From UBA1351 sp963677885 (GTDB lineage: Bacteria > Bacillota > Clostridia > Lachnospirales > Vallitaleaceae): 64,000 bases of DNA. Where the stretch lies: NCBI GenBank assembly GCA_963677885.1, contig OY782500.1:2356001-2420000 (forward strand), written 5' to 3'. This document shows, piece after piece, positions 26,212 to 36,073 of this stretch; positions within the stretch are counted from its first letter, which is position 1; the number at the start of each line of letters is the position of its first letter. The position numbers were made by a program, and so were the translations under genes. The notes beneath the pieces are model-generated. The model did no database searches and was not told the DNA's origin. It saw only the letters and a list, made by a program, of their open reading frames with translations.

Positions 26212-28003
26212 AGGTCTCCTCCTTTACAAACACCTTGGGTAAGGTCATAGTGACCGTCGTGCCCTCAAAAACTTCACTTTCTATTGAGACACCGAACTCA
26301 TGACCATAATAGAGTTTAATTCGCTGGTCTACATTGTAGACGCCAATACCACCTTTAGATGTAGAGGAATTGGCATTATGATTAAGAACTCTCCCCAGAG
26401 CCTCCTCGTCCATACCAGGTCCATTATCTTCAACTTCAATCTTTAGGTTTTGTCCCAGGTCTTTGACCCTGATCCATATATTACCAGGACCGGCCAGTTT
26501 TTTGATACCATGGTAGATGGCGTTCTCAACAATAGGCTGAATGATGATTTTGACGATGCGACAGGTCAAAAGGCTGGGGTCTGCCTTAATTTCATAGTTT
26601 AATTTTTCTCCATATCGAAGTTTTTGTATCTTTAAGTAACTTTCAATATGCTCAATTTCCTGGGCCAGGGTTACAAATTCTGATCCCCGATTGATAGAGA
26701 TCCTAAAAAGTCTGGCTAGAGAATCGGTCATTTCTACCACTTCCCGGTTCATCTGGGCTTCAGCCATCCAGACGATGGAATCCAGGGTATTATACAGAAA
26801 GTGTGGGTTGATCTGGGCCTGCAGAGACTTAAGCTCATACTTTCTTTTGGCTTTTTCAGTCTGTTTGTTGGTTTCTACAAGACTCTTAATCCGTTTGGTC
26901 ATATCATTAAAGGAATCTGCCAATTCACCAAACTCATTTTCTTCATGAATATTAACCTCTGCATCCAAGTCACCATGCTTAAACCGGTGCATACCATCGC
27001 TAAGATCTTTTATAGGGTGTAGAAAAGATCTGGAAATAAGGATGGAAATAAGGATGGCCAGAACAAGAGACAAACCAATAAGAACTGTATAAATCTGCTG
27101 AGTAACCTGGTCATAAGGATTCAACTCATCCTCATACACGGCCCCAACAACTTTCCAGCCTGAATAATCGGAGGAAGATATAATGTATTTTTTGACACGG
27201 TTATCTTCTTCTGAAGATACCTGGCCATCTTTGGCATCAACAATGATCTGAATGGATTCATCCCGAATACCGCTGTAGATAAGCTCATGCTTGGGATGAT
27301 AGATGATGTTCCCAGCTTCATCAATAATGAACATATAACCTTTTTCACCTAGACTGACATTATTCAGCATATCATCAATAAGCTTGAAATTCAGGTCAAT
27401 AACAGCCATCCCCAAAAATTCACCGGTCACCTGGTCATTAATGGACATGCTACAGGAAACAACCCACTTATACCGGTCCACAATCAAGTTCTGGATATGG
27501 GCATTGGAAATAAACATCCGGTCACTTTCACCAAAGAGACTCTCTTCCATTCCTAGTTCCTGAAGAAGCACCGGGCTGATGGTCGAATCACTCATAAGGA
27601 CCGACTCCTTTAATTCATAGCCTCCACTATTGACAATGATTTTACCGTCTTTTCGAACCAGGAATACATTAACAGCATCGACTCTTGAAACAAGGAAGTC
27701 ACTGAGAATGTTACCAATATAGTCTGTTGAATCTGCTTGGTCTCCGGCAAAAAACTGATAGATCTCTTCATTTGATTTTATGGTGTTAAGGGAATTTTCT
27801 ATATTTTTAAGATAGTACTCAATATCGTAATTAATCTGATTGACCAGTTGAAAAACATACTCGTTGGTATTCTCATCCACAGTCCGCATGGTAATCAGGT
27901 AGGACACAATACCGATAATGCTGACGATCATAACAATGGCAATAGAGTAGGACAAGGCTATCAGCGTCTGTATACTCAGTTTTTGAAAACTTCTTACCTT
28001 CAT
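26198..28003 (-). CDS. Sensor histidine kinase, YesM/LytS type
   Basis: Membrane kinase of 601 residues: N-terminal helix (about 12-35), extracellular Cache-type domain (about 40-285), second helix (about 290-312), HAMP, His_kinase domain with the phospho-accepting histidine in QINPHFLYNTLDSIVW, and an ATPase domain with VEDNGPGMD and GGIGVYNVD. Its start lies three bases after the response regulator stop. Together with the flanking genes it forms a sugar-responsive two-component system. Confidence 0.93.
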   Translation of the reverse strand: MKVRSFQKLSIQTLIALSYSIAIVMIVSIIGIVSYLITMRTVDENTNEYVFQLVNQINYDIEYYLKNIENSLNTIKSNEEIYQFFAGDQADSTDYIGNILSDFLVSRVDAVNVFLVRKDGKIIVNSGGYELKESVLMSDSTISPVLLQELGMEESLFGESDRMFISNAHIQNLIVDRYKWVVSCSMSINDQVTGEFLGMAVIDLNFKLIDDMLNNVSLGEKGYMFIIDEAGNIIYHPKHELIYSGIRDESIQIIVDAKDGQVSSEEDNRVKKYIISSSDYSGWKVVGAVYEDELNPYDQVTQQIYTVLIGLSLVLAILISILISRSFLHPIKDLSDGMHRFKHGDLDAEVNIHEENEFGELADSFNDMTKRIKSLVETNKQTEKAKRKYELKSLQAQINPHFLYNTLDSIVWMAEAQMNREVVEMTDSLARLFRISINRGSEFVTLAQEIEHIESYLKIQKLRYGEKLNYEIKADPSLLTCRIVKIIIQPIVENAIYHGIKKLAGPGNIWIRVKDLGQNLKIEVEDNGPGMDEEALGRVLNHNANSSTSKGGIGVYNVDQRIKLYYGHEFGVSIESEVFEGTTVTMTLPKVFVKEETYEEK

Positions 28004-28006
28004 ATC

Positions 28007-29617
28007 CTATCCTTTCTTGCGCCATTCTGAGGGTGTCAGTTTCACATGCTTCTTAAAGTTGTAGGAGAAATAATTTGGATCTTCATAGCCGATGGCATTG
28101 GAAATCTCATACATTTTCTGATTGGTATTAGCCAGTAAATACTTGGCCTGGTCCATTCTAATTCTGGTTAGATAATCCACAAAGGTTTCACCGGTGGATT
28201 TCTTAAAAAGCCGGCTAAAGTGTCCAGGACTTAGGTATAGTTTTTTACAAAGGCTTTCCAAACTAAGATATGGGTCTGAATAGTTTTCATTCATAAAATC
28301 AATGGCAGCATTAACATGACCCTGTTCTTCATTCATACGAATGTCTCGAATACGGCCGGACAGCATTTCACAAAGTTCCATATAGTACGCCTTAACCTCA
28401 CTAAAGTCATTCAGTTCAAAGACCTTGCTAAAAATGGAGTAATCCAGTTCCTTTTCACCCTCATCTACATGGCGGATATCGTTATAGGCCTTATAAATGG
28501 TCATGGTCATCCGAAGGAGCATGGTTCGAAAATCTTCAATATCAATTCTTTCGTAATGAATCAAAGAGAAAATAAAGGAAATGATTTTTCGCAGATTATC
28601 CAGATCTCCTACCTTTATAAAATTCTCCAGCTTAATCAATTCTTTTTCAACCTTATGAAAGGCAAAAGAAGACTTGTTCTCAACGCTGGACTTGAGGATG
28701 ACTTTTTCATTACCTTCCAGAACCTGGTATTCAAGAGCAGTCACCGCATCCTGATAACCATAGGAAAGCTCATCTAGGTTCCTGTAGGAATCACTAAGAC
28801 CTACCGTCGCATCCATGGAAAAGAATTTCTTGATCTGGTCTGATATATCGCTCAGGGTGACAATGAGCTCATTAACAAAGTCACCTTCTTCATCCTGGAG
28901 ATTCTTAAAAATCATACAGATCTGATCACCTGGCCCAAAGAAAATCACTTCCTGACCAATATTTCCAAGAAGCTCTTCTGTCAGGTTAAATATTGCAAAT
29001 TCAAGAAGGGGTCTGTCAGCCCCCCAAAACTCTTTTTCTGACTCCCTGCCATCTTCGATTTCCATAACACCAACACGGTACGAAGCAGCATGGAGGTTTA
29101 TTCCCAGCTCTTCCGTCTTCATGGTGAAATTAGTTTGGCTGTAGCCCAAAATCAGGTTCATTAAATATTTATTCTGTAGGAATTTCTTACTTTTCTCGTA
29201 TTGATGGCGCAAAAAATCAAGGTTCCTCTGATCCTTGAACCTTTGGTCCATATCCTGCTTAACTTTAGTCAGGGTCTGTGTGAAACTGTCTTTGGTAATG
29301 GGTTTTAAAAGGTAATTGGACACATTAAGCTCAATGGCTTCCTGGGCATACTCAAATTCATTATAACCGGTTAAAATCATAATGGTCAGGGACGGATGGG
29401 TCTTCCTAATATTACGGGTCAGTTCCAGACCATCCATAAAAGGCATGGAAATATCCGTAATCACCAGATCGACCATGGCGTCTTCTAAATAGGCCAGGGC
29501 TACCTGACCGTTATCAGCCTCATAAACAAGATCAAAACCCAGCTGGTTCCAATCAATTATTCGTGAAATAATGTTACGAATTGGAATTTCGTCTTCCACA
29601 ATCATGACTTTGTACAT
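28007..29617 (-). CDS. Response regulator with AraC-type DNA-binding domain (YesN type)
   Basis: Transcription factor of 536 residues. The receiver (about 1-120) has the phosphorylation aspartate in VDLVITDISMPFMDG. A central helical domain follows, and the C-terminal AraC domain (about 435-535) has SLESLCKKLYLSPGHFSRLFKKS and YEISNAIGYEDPNYFSYNFKK. It heads the operon with the kinase and binding protein. The promoter was not pinned down. Its target genes are unknown; the nearest candidates are carbohydrate genes from 32 kb on. Confidence 0.93.
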   Translation of the reverse strand: MYKVMIVEDEIPIRNIISRIIDWNQLGFDLVYEADNGQVALAYLEDAMVDLVITDISMPFMDGLELTRNIRKTHPSLTIMILTGYNEFEYAQEAIELNVSNYLLKPITKDSFTQTLTKVKQDMDQRFKDQRNLDFLRHQYEKSKKFLQNKYLMNLILGYSQTNFTMKTEELGINLHAASYRVGVMEIEDGRESEKEFWGADRPLLEFAIFNLTEELLGNIGQEVIFFGPGDQICMIFKNLQDEEGDFVNELIVTLSDISDQIKKFFSMDATVGLSDSYRNLDELSYGYQDAVTALEYQVLEGNEKVILKSSVENKSSFAFHKVEKELIKLENFIKVGDLDNLRKIISFIFSLIHYERIDIEDFRTMLLRMTMTIYKAYNDIRHVDEGEKELDYSIFSKVFELNDFSEVKAYYMELCEMLSGRIRDIRMNEEQGHVNAAIDFMNENYSDPYLSLESLCKKLYLSPGHFSRLFKKSTGETFVDYLTRIRMDQAKYLLANTNQKMYEISNAIGYEDPNYFSYNFKKHVKLTPSEWRKKG

Positions 29618-29781
29618 TACAATCTCCTAATCCAAAACTTCATATTCACAAACTCATTTCCATTCAAGTAAAAGAAATAAGCCAAACTCTTATCACACGT
29701 AGATTATCTTTATTTTACCATATAATGTCAGGGCTTACGACCTTAATCATAAGACATGAATCCCATATGAATATGATAGAC

Positions 29782-29811
29782 TTGACTCACTATATATGCT
29801 ATTCTTTTAGT
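29782..29811 (+). promoter_or_regulatory. Possible promoter of the GGDEF-EAL gene
   Basis: TTGACT (29782-29787), 18-base spacer, TTTAGT (29806-29811). An alternative -10 box, TATAAT, is at 29721-29726 without a clear -35. Confidence 0.35.
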
Positions 29812-29871
29812 AGGGGATCTGGAAGACTACATCAAAAGGCTATAAATGTCGTCAAAGGATATGGTGACTTT

Positions 29872-31818
29872 ATGAAGAGCCCTAAAGAATACAGCGAAGC
29901 CAAAAAATATCAAATCAAACGCCAACGACAAAAGCTTAGTATTAAGCTTTATGTTATTATGTTAATTTTGGTCACAATTGGTGCTATTCCAACTGTCCTA
30001 AACAACCCACATATCGGAAAAAAAGAAGGTATCATCTATCTCCTTGTAGTCTTTAGTGCTGATATTATAATTTTTACAGTTCTTTACATTGGTTATCGTC
30101 TAGAAAATAAACTTCTTTTGGTGGATATATTTCTCTTTTCCGTCATCATGATTATTTATATCATAGCCGTTACAACAAGTCCCCGACTGAAAATCTTTAA
30201 TATTGTTATTTGGATGCCTTTATTGATTATGTTTGTTTATGCAATAAAACGAACCCTCATAACCATAGCTTTTCTTCTTATTCATTTGGGTGTTACTATC
30301 TATTATCTCTTGACATTTCCAACCTATGACTACACCATCAATCAAGGTAATTATTCCGCCATAATCTCAGTTACACTCATCCTTTTTATAGCCATGGATC
30401 GCCTGGTCCGACTTCATAACAATTATGAAAACACAATTCTTGATGATTATGAAACCCTCCAATCCAACAACATGGAGCTAACCGCTCTTAATGAAGAATA
30501 CTATGCCAGCCAGGAAGAGCTCATGCACCAATATGATGAAATCCAGTATTTGGCCTATCATGATTCCCTAACCGGTTTATACAATAGAAAAGGCTTTACC
30601 AATAAATTGGCCAGTCATCTGTCACTGGAAACCGGTGGTGTCATTATTCTTATTGATATTGTCAGATTTAATGAACTCAATAACGTCTTCGGTTTTGAAA
30701 TGGGTGACAAGGCACTTAAAGCTTCTGCTGAGAATATTCAGCTCTTAACAAAGGATTACATTGTTGCTGCCAGAATGGGCAATGATGTTTTTGCACTTTT
30801 GACTAAACCCATGGATTCTGATGAAGCAATTATTAAACTGATTCGGTCTCTCAGTCAAAAAGTCATTCTTGATGATATTGAAATCAAACTCATATATAGC
30901 TATGGTATTGTCCCCTTTGACAGTGAATCAAAAAATGCTGAGGACCTCATCAAAAAAGCAGAGATAACTCTCTTCAAGGCAAAAAGCCAAGACGAGCGCC
31001 ATCCCTACTATATATACGATCACAGTCTACAGAAAGATACAGAATATCATATTCGCCTTTCCTATGCTCTGGATGAATCCTTAATCAACCATGATCTCCA
31101 TATGCATTTTCAGCCCATCTACCAAACCAAGTCCAAGTCTGTCGTCGGTTTTGAAGCTCTTGCCCGTTGGAACCATGAAGAATTTGGCTTCATTTCGCCA
31201 TTGACCTTTATTGGTATTGCCGAAAACTCAATGACCATTCATTATATGGGCAAATATTTCAGAAATTATCTAGCTACAACAATCAAAGATTTAGACCTTC
31301 TTAATCTAAATCCAGGTCTTCGAATGACCATTAACGTATCCAGCAAAGAGTTGGCCAAACTTGATTTTTCAGATAAGGTTATTCATCAATTCCAAACCGA
31401 GGAAATTCCAATCTCTATGATTGGTTTAGAAATAACTGAATCAGCCCTCATCGGAAATATCGATCTTGCCCTTAAACATTTAACAGCCCTTAAAGAGGCC
31501 GGCTTCTCCATATATCTAGACGATTTTGGTACTGGTTTCTCTTCACTGAATTACCTGGATAAGCTGCCTATTGATGTCTTGAAAATCGACAAGACATTTA
31601 TTGACCAGCTACATGGCAACAAGCGTAAACAGGACCTTCTTCTTGGTATCGTCAAGCTAGCCAAGGTCCTGGCTATAAAGACGGTTGCTGAAGGTGTTGA
31701 AACAGAAGAAGAATACAATCTGGTTCTAGATATGGGTATTGATTATATCCAAGGGTATTATTTTTCCAAGCCTCTTCCTGCAGATCAGATACCTCAACTA
31801 TTAAAAAAAAGTGATTGA
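29872..31818 (+). CDS. Membrane GGDEF-EAL protein, likely c-di-GMP phosphodiesterase
   Basis: A 648-residue protein from the start at 29872, which follows AAAGGAT and GGTG. About six N-terminal helices lead to a coiled linker (NNMELTALNEEYYASQEEL), a GGDEF domain whose motif is degenerate (RMGNDVF in place of GGDEF), and a complete EAL domain: FEALARWN, INVSSKEL, EITESALI, LDDFGTGFSS, LKIDKTFI and AEGVETEE. All EAL metal and catalytic residues appear kept, so hydrolysis of cyclic-di-GMP is likely and the GGDEF part is probably regulatory. Confidence 0.9.
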   Translation: MKSPKEYSEAKKYQIKRQRQKLSIKLYVIMLILVTIGAIPTVLNNPHIGKKEGIIYLLVVFSADIIIFTVLYIGYRLENKLLLVDIFLFSVIMIIYIIAVTTSPRLKIFNIVIWMPLLIMFVYAIKRTLITIAFLLIHLGVTIYYLLTFPTYDYTINQGNYSAIISVTLILFIAMDRLVRLHNNYENTILDDYETLQSNNMELTALNEEYYASQEELMHQYDEIQYLAYHDSLTGLYNRKGFTNKLASHLSLETGGVIILIDIVRFNELNNVFGFEMGDKALKASAENIQLLTKDYIVAARMGNDVFALLTKPMDSDEAIIKLIRSLSQKVILDDIEIKLIYSYGIVPFDSESKNAEDLIKKAEITLFKAKSQDERHPYYIYDHSLQKDTEYHIRLSYALDESLINHDLHMHFQPIYQTKSKSVVGFEALARWNHEEFGFISPLTFIGIAENSMTIHYMGKYFRNYLATTIKDLDLLNLNPGLRMTINVSSKELAKLDFSDKVIHQFQTEEIPISMIGLEITESALIGNIDLALKHLTALKEAGFSIYLDDFGTGFSSLNYLDKLPIDVLKIDKTFIDQLHGNKRKQDLLLGIVKLAKVLAIKTVAEGVETEEEYNLVLDMGIDYIQGYYFSKPLPADQIPQLLKKSD

Positions 31819-31859
31819 TGAATGGCCACTATAACGGCACCTTCTATCAATCACTTTTA
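31806..31859. terminator. Bidirectional terminator between GGDEF-EAL and kinase-like genes
   Basis: AAAAGTGATTGAT pairs with ATCAATCACTTTT. The TGA stop codon of the GGDEF-EAL gene lies inside the first arm. Confidence 0.9.
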
Positions 31860-31877
31860 CTTACGTAAAATTTATAG

Positions 31878-32390
31878 TTATGAAATGGATTCCAAATACT
31901 CTGCAACCGCACATGCTGTCTCTTCTGCAGTTTGGTCAGATGTATCAATGACCTTATCCAGTAAATGGGTAGACCTTCTAAAATAGTTCATAAAGTCAAC
32001 TTGGGTCGCAATAAATTCATCGGTGTGGGTACCTCTCTCCACCGGTCTTCCTTTCAACCTTTTTGCCAGAACCTCATCAGAGCAGACCAGATTAAGAAAT
32101 AGAATCTGGGTGATTGCCTTATTCATTGTAAGTTTATCCAAAGAGTCCGGATTAAAGCTCGTTGCCATGACAATATCTTTATCTCCGGACATTTCCACAG
32201 CGCGGTCAAATCCTATTTCGTGATACCTATGTCCGCCGTCTTCCAAATCTTTAAAATCATGCCAGTTAAGCCCCAAATTATCATTATCACAAAATAAAAA
32301 ATTGTCACTTAAGGGAGTTTCATTTAGACGTTCTACCGTCGTAGATTTGCCAACACCACTGGCAGCGCACAGGGCAATAAATCGTTTCAT
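31878..32390 (-). CDS. P-loop nucleotide kinase-like protein
   Basis: Cytoplasmic protein of 170 residues. A Walker A motif CAASGVGKSTTVERL starts the protein, and a lid-like AKRLKGRPVERGTH segment with arginines follows, as in shikimate, gluconate or nucleoside kinase relatives. The substrate cannot be read from sequence. GAGGAGG lies close to the ATG. It is a single gene between convergent and co-directional neighbours. Confidence 0.7.
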   Translation of the reverse strand: MKRFIALCAASGVGKSTTVERLNETPLSDNFLFCDNDNLGLNWHDFKDLEDGGHRYHEIGFDRAVEMSGDKDIVMATSFNPDSLDKLTMNKAITQILFLNLVCSDEVLAKRLKGRPVERGTHTDEFIATQVDFMNYFRRSTHLLDKVIDTSDQTAEETACAVAEYLESIS

Positions 32391-32477
32391 TTTTATTTCC
32401 TCCTCATCATCAATAACTTTATTGTATCATAAGGAAAAAATCTTTCATTAGAATTCCATAAGAATAGGTTTTAACAA

Positions 32478-33632
32478 TTACCAGTATGGATTCCAAGTCT
32501 TATTCTGTCTGACGATGGCTTCCATAAAATAATAATCACCCCATAGGTTCATCTCATCGACACCATAACCGGACTTTTCATTACCAGGTTTGGAATAAAC
32601 ACCGTGTAAGAGTAATCCATTGGCACCTTGAGTATCAAAGGCTGTGTAAGACTTCATCAAAGACATCAGCATTTTATCTGCATAATCCTTGTACTTACCA
32701 GCTTGATCATCACTGAGATATGGAAGCATTTCTTCGATACCACAGATAGCAATGGCCGCTGCCGATGAGTCCCGCTCTTCATCACCCTCTTGGAAAATTA
32801 GGTCCCAATAAGCAACAGAATCTTCAGGTAAATGATTGACAAAATAATCAGCTAAGCGGTGAAATTCTTCGATAAAAACCGGGTCTTTGGTATATCGATA
32901 ACAAAGGGCCATACCATAGATTCCCCATGCCTGTCCTCTTGACCAGCAGGAGTCATCTGAGTAACCCTGAGCTGTGACCCCCTTAGTTGGAACCCCTGTC
33001 TCATAATCAAAATAATAAGTATGGTAGGTGGAATTGTCAGGTCTGATAACAACCTTTCTAGCCGTATGGGCATGTTTGGTTGCTGCTTCGGCATATTTGT
33101 TATCGCTGGTCACCTGACTGGCCCAATAAAGGAGGGGCAGATTCATGTAGCAGTCAATAATCAAACGATAGCCATTTGGATCACCATTGGCTCCCCAGGC
33201 CTGAATAAATTCCCCAACTTCCTTGTAGCGCTCCAAGAGCTTATCAGCAGCAAGAATTCCTGTTTCTTTTGCCACTTGGCTGCCTGTCAAACGATAGTCT
33301 GCAACACAGGACAGTGTATATAAAAATCCAATATCATGTGTTTCCAAGCCCTTGTTGTCAAGGAGACGGTTCCTGAAAGATTCTGTGTGTTCCTTAGCTT
33401 TCTTTAAGTATCGCTCATCCTTGGTGGTCTCATAGGCAAGCCAAAGCATGCCAGTATAAAAACTCTGGGTCCAGCCGTCTTCATTGATTCTTGTACCATA
33501 AACATTATGATCACTAACTACCGTTGGAAATTTTGAACCGAAATCGACAATATTCCTATTTAGGACGGCAAGAATCTGATCCATGGTTTTAAGACGTTGG
33601 TCAGCCAACATTTCTATAGCTTCATTCATCAT
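32478..33632 (-). CDS. GH88 unsaturated glucuronyl hydrolase
   Basis: Intracellular enzyme of 384 residues that removes the 4,5-unsaturated uronic acid left by polysaccharide lyases. The two aspartates known to act in Bacillus GH88 fit THDIGFLYTLS and IIDCYMNLPLLYWA, and the family segments YHTYYFDYETG and QGYSDDSCWSRGQAWGIYG are strong. No signal peptide. Two adjacent ATGs exist; AAGGAG suits either. It is divergent from the AraC gene, which probably controls it. GH105 is less likely given the segments. Confidence 0.9.
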   Translation of the reverse strand: MMNEAIEMLADQRLKTMDQILAVLNRNIVDFGSKFPTVVSDHNVYGTRINEDGWTQSFYTGMLWLAYETTKDERYLKKAKEHTESFRNRLLDNKGLETHDIGFLYTLSCVADYRLTGSQVAKETGILAADKLLERYKEVGEFIQAWGANGDPNGYRLIIDCYMNLPLLYWASQVTSDNKYAEAATKHAHTARKVVIRPDNSTYHTYYFDYETGVPTKGVTAQGYSDDSCWSRGQAWGIYGMALCYRYTKDPVFIEEFHRLADYFVNHLPEDSVAYWDLIFQEGDEERDSSAAAIAICGIEEMLPYLSDDQAGKYKDYADKMLMSLMKSYTAFDTQGANGLLLHGVYSKPGNEKSGYGVDEMNLWGDYYFMEAIVRQNKTWNPYW

Positions 33633-33670
33633 ATATCTCCTTGTATATTCCTTTGTATGAGTAAAAGTTT

Positions 33671-33759
33671 CTTGTCTTTACAAGACTTTAGGGAAAGTTC
33701 TACTTTCCTTGAGTATATAAAATATACCACATACAAAAGATAAGTAATTGTGCTATAAT
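33671..33759. promoter_or_regulatory. Divergent control region of GH88 and the AraC regulator
   Basis: Two inverted repeats, CTTGT-n4-ACAAG (33671-33684) and GGAAAGT-TCT-ACTTTCC (33692-33708), lie on the GH88 side. On the AraC side an extended -10 box TGCTATAAT is at 33751-33759. The repeats could be AraC or other operators; only the palindromes are seen. Confidence 0.5.
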
Positions 33760-33811
33760 GATAATAAATTGATGTTTATTCGCTTATACAATCTCTTCAA
33801 AGGAGTTTTAT

Positions 33812-34738
33812 ATGTCACAAGAAACCCTTCAATCCAATCCATCCCTTACCCAATATGAACACGGACCTATGGAAAAAAGCGTGGTCTTTGATCACCTTAT
33901 ATCCACAGACTGGACCATGGACAAAATCCATGTCCATGATTATTATGAATTGAATCTGGCTGTATCCGGCAATAACCGTTTCTTCGTTAACGATCGAATA
34001 TTTTCGGTTAAAAAAGGAGACCTTTTCTTTTTTGCACCAACAGATCTACATAAAAACATGGTTCCCTTAGGCAAGGATTACGAACGTTTTCTCATCCTCT
34101 TTGACAAAAATGAATTTCTAGATTTATTGACCACTAAAAAAGACCTGCTAAATATATTTCAGCAAGTCCGCCATACATCTTCAAATCTTATATCACTGGA
34201 AAAGGATGAGTACTTCCAAGTCCTTGATTTCCTAACAACCACCATTTATAAACTAAAAACGAATCCGGATAACTACGAATTTCTGTCCCATCTTAAGCTG
34301 GCTGAGTTCATCCTCATGTTGGAAGAATTCTATAATAAACGACAGCTCTCCACTCTTCAGGCGGAAGGCACCGGCTCAAAAAATCGGCCCAAAGATAAGT
34401 CTCTTAAGCTTCATTCAAAAATTGCTCCCATTGTCACTTTTTTGAGTAACGACTATGCTGGTGATCATACTATCGACAGTTTGGCATCCAGGTTTTATCT
34501 TAACAAGTCCTATTTATGCAAGCTTTTCAAAAACGAAACAGGCTTTACAGTTAACGAGTATATCACCAACAAGCGATTGATTAAGGGTAAACAGCTCCTT
34601 CAGGAAGGACTTTCAGTTCACGAAGTCAGCGAGAAGATTGGCTATAACTCAGACGCCCATTTTATCCGGGTATTCAAGAAAGCCTTTGGTATAACCCCTA
34701 AGCAATTTTCCTTGGGGTTTACTTCCCATAAAGCTTAG
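33812..34738 (+). CDS. AraC-family regulator with cupin sensor domain
   Basis: Transcription factor of 308 residues. The N-terminal cupin (about 20-110) has HVHDYYELNLAVSGN and DLFFFAPTDLHKNM. The C-terminal domain (about 205-305) has TIDSLASRFYLNKSYLCKLFKNETG and VHEVSEKIGYNSDAHFIRVFKKAFG. It is divergent from the GH88 gene and convergent with the MFS gene (20-base overlap). A sugar-responsive activator of the glycan genes is the likely role. AAAGGAG precedes the ATG. Confidence 0.9.
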   Translation: MSQETLQSNPSLTQYEHGPMEKSVVFDHLISTDWTMDKIHVHDYYELNLAVSGNNRFFVNDRIFSVKKGDLFFFAPTDLHKNMVPLGKDYERFLILFDKNEFLDLLTTKKDLLNIFQQVRHTSSNLISLEKDEYFQVLDFLTTTIYKLKTNPDNYEFLSHLKLAEFILMLEEFYNKRQLSTLQAEGTGSKNRPKDKSLKLHSKIAPIVTFLSNDYAGDHTIDSLASRFYLNKSYLCKLFKNETGFTVNEYITNKRLIKGKQLLQEGLSVHEVSEKIGYNSDAHFIRVFKKAFGITPKQFSLGFTSHKA

Positions 34739-35966
34739 GAAAGAGTTTCTGGTCAACCTGATAGTTCTTGCCAACAACGCCAACTGTTACTAGCCCAAGA
34801 ACTGCAATAATAACAAACATGGTATTATATCCAAGAGCATCGATAACAAAGCCGGCGATAACCCTGCCTCCAAGTCCACCAATACCATGTCCTATTCCCA
34901 TATAGGATGAGACCCGTCCACGATGGGATGCCGGAATTCGCCTACTGACAAATGGCGAAGCACCAATCGTATTAATAATTTCTCCTAAGGTGAAGACAAA
35001 AATCATAATAAAGAATATATACCTTGCAGGTTCATTGATGATAATCAGGAAACTTAAGGAAAAGAGTCCAACACCGATCATCACCTTTGGCAGTTCCTTC
35101 AACCTCTCTAATACTTTGGTCAGAACCGGTGTAAAGGCTATAACGATAAATGCATTAAAAGACATAAGAACCCCATAAAGGAAGGCTCCATCAGCTCCAA
35201 AAATGTGTTCAAGATAGAGGGTCAGGGAAAATCCCCACTGTTCGTACATAAAGGCACTAACACCAAAAATAAAGATCATAACAAGTACAGATTTTCTTTT
35301 CTTCAGGACTTCCAGGGTACTCATGGTGTCCACTTCACTGGTCTCGTATTCGTTTTTCTCTTCTTCTTCCATATCCTCAACCTTAATTGATTTAACAAAT
35401 ATAACGATGAGTAAAGTAGAAGTAATGGTCGTCAAACCATCCAGGAAAAAGGCCAGGTTCATGTAGTTCTCAAAGAGAAATCCACCCATGGAAGCTCCAA
35501 AAACCAAACCTAGATTCATACCTAAATAGTTAAGGGAATAGACTTTTTCCCGCTCATTAGGCTTGCTGGCTTCCATAAATAAGGCATCAAAAGCCGGCCA
35601 TTCCATAGTTGCAAAAGTTCCTGCTGCTGCAAAAAGAACCAACATCAGATAACTGGGCTCCAAAAATGCACAGGAGACAAAGAGTAAAACGCTGATGGTA
35701 TCAAAAATAATGATAATCAGCTTCTTATTAAAGCGGTCGGCCAGTTTCCCTCCAAGATAGGTTGCTGGAATCATAATAATCCCTACAATGGCTGTTACCA
35801 GGCCAATAGTAGCCGGTGTCATATCCATCTTGTTACTCATAATAAAACTGATCATGGGCCAGATAAAAGCTCCCATATTGGTGACAATCCTGGCAAAGAA
35901 AATAACATATATAGAACGTGATAATCCTCTGTACTGATCAAACACGCTAAATAAAGACTTAAACAT
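34719..35966 (-). CDS. MFS transporter
   Basis: Twelve-helix membrane protein of 415 residues with the MFS loop motif GGKLADRFNKKLI after helix 2. The central loop (about 190-210) is acidic, VEDMEEEEKNEYE. It is the last gene of the glycan operon (108 bases after GH42) and may export or import a sugar or oligosaccharide, but sequence alone does not separate sugar from drug transport. A TAAAAT extended -10 box lies upstream, so it may also have its own promoter. Confidence 0.85.
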   Translation of the reverse strand: MFKSLFSVFDQYRGLSRSIYVIFFARIVTNMGAFIWPMISFIMSNKMDMTPATIGLVTAIVGIIMIPATYLGGKLADRFNKKLIIIIFDTISVLLFVSCAFLEPSYLMLVLFAAAGTFATMEWPAFDALFMEASKPNEREKVYSLNYLGMNLGLVFGASMGGFLFENYMNLAFFLDGLTTITSTLLIVIFVKSIKVEDMEEEEKNEYETSEVDTMSTLEVLKKRKSVLVMIFIFGVSAFMYEQWGFSLTLYLEHIFGADGAFLYGVLMSFNAFIVIAFTPVLTKVLERLKELPKVMIGVGLFSLSFLIIINEPARYIFFIMIFVFTLGEIINTIGASPFVSRRIPASHRGRVSSYMGIGHGIGGLGGRVIAGFVIDALGYNTMFVIIAVLGLVTVGVVGKNYQVDQKLFPKLYGK

Positions 35967-36073
35967 ACTGATACCTCATAAATTGTTTGTTAGATACCTG
36001 TATATTTTAGCACAGTTTATCTTATATAACTATGAAAGAAGACTTAACTAATCAAACTTTAATGTGGCGGTTT

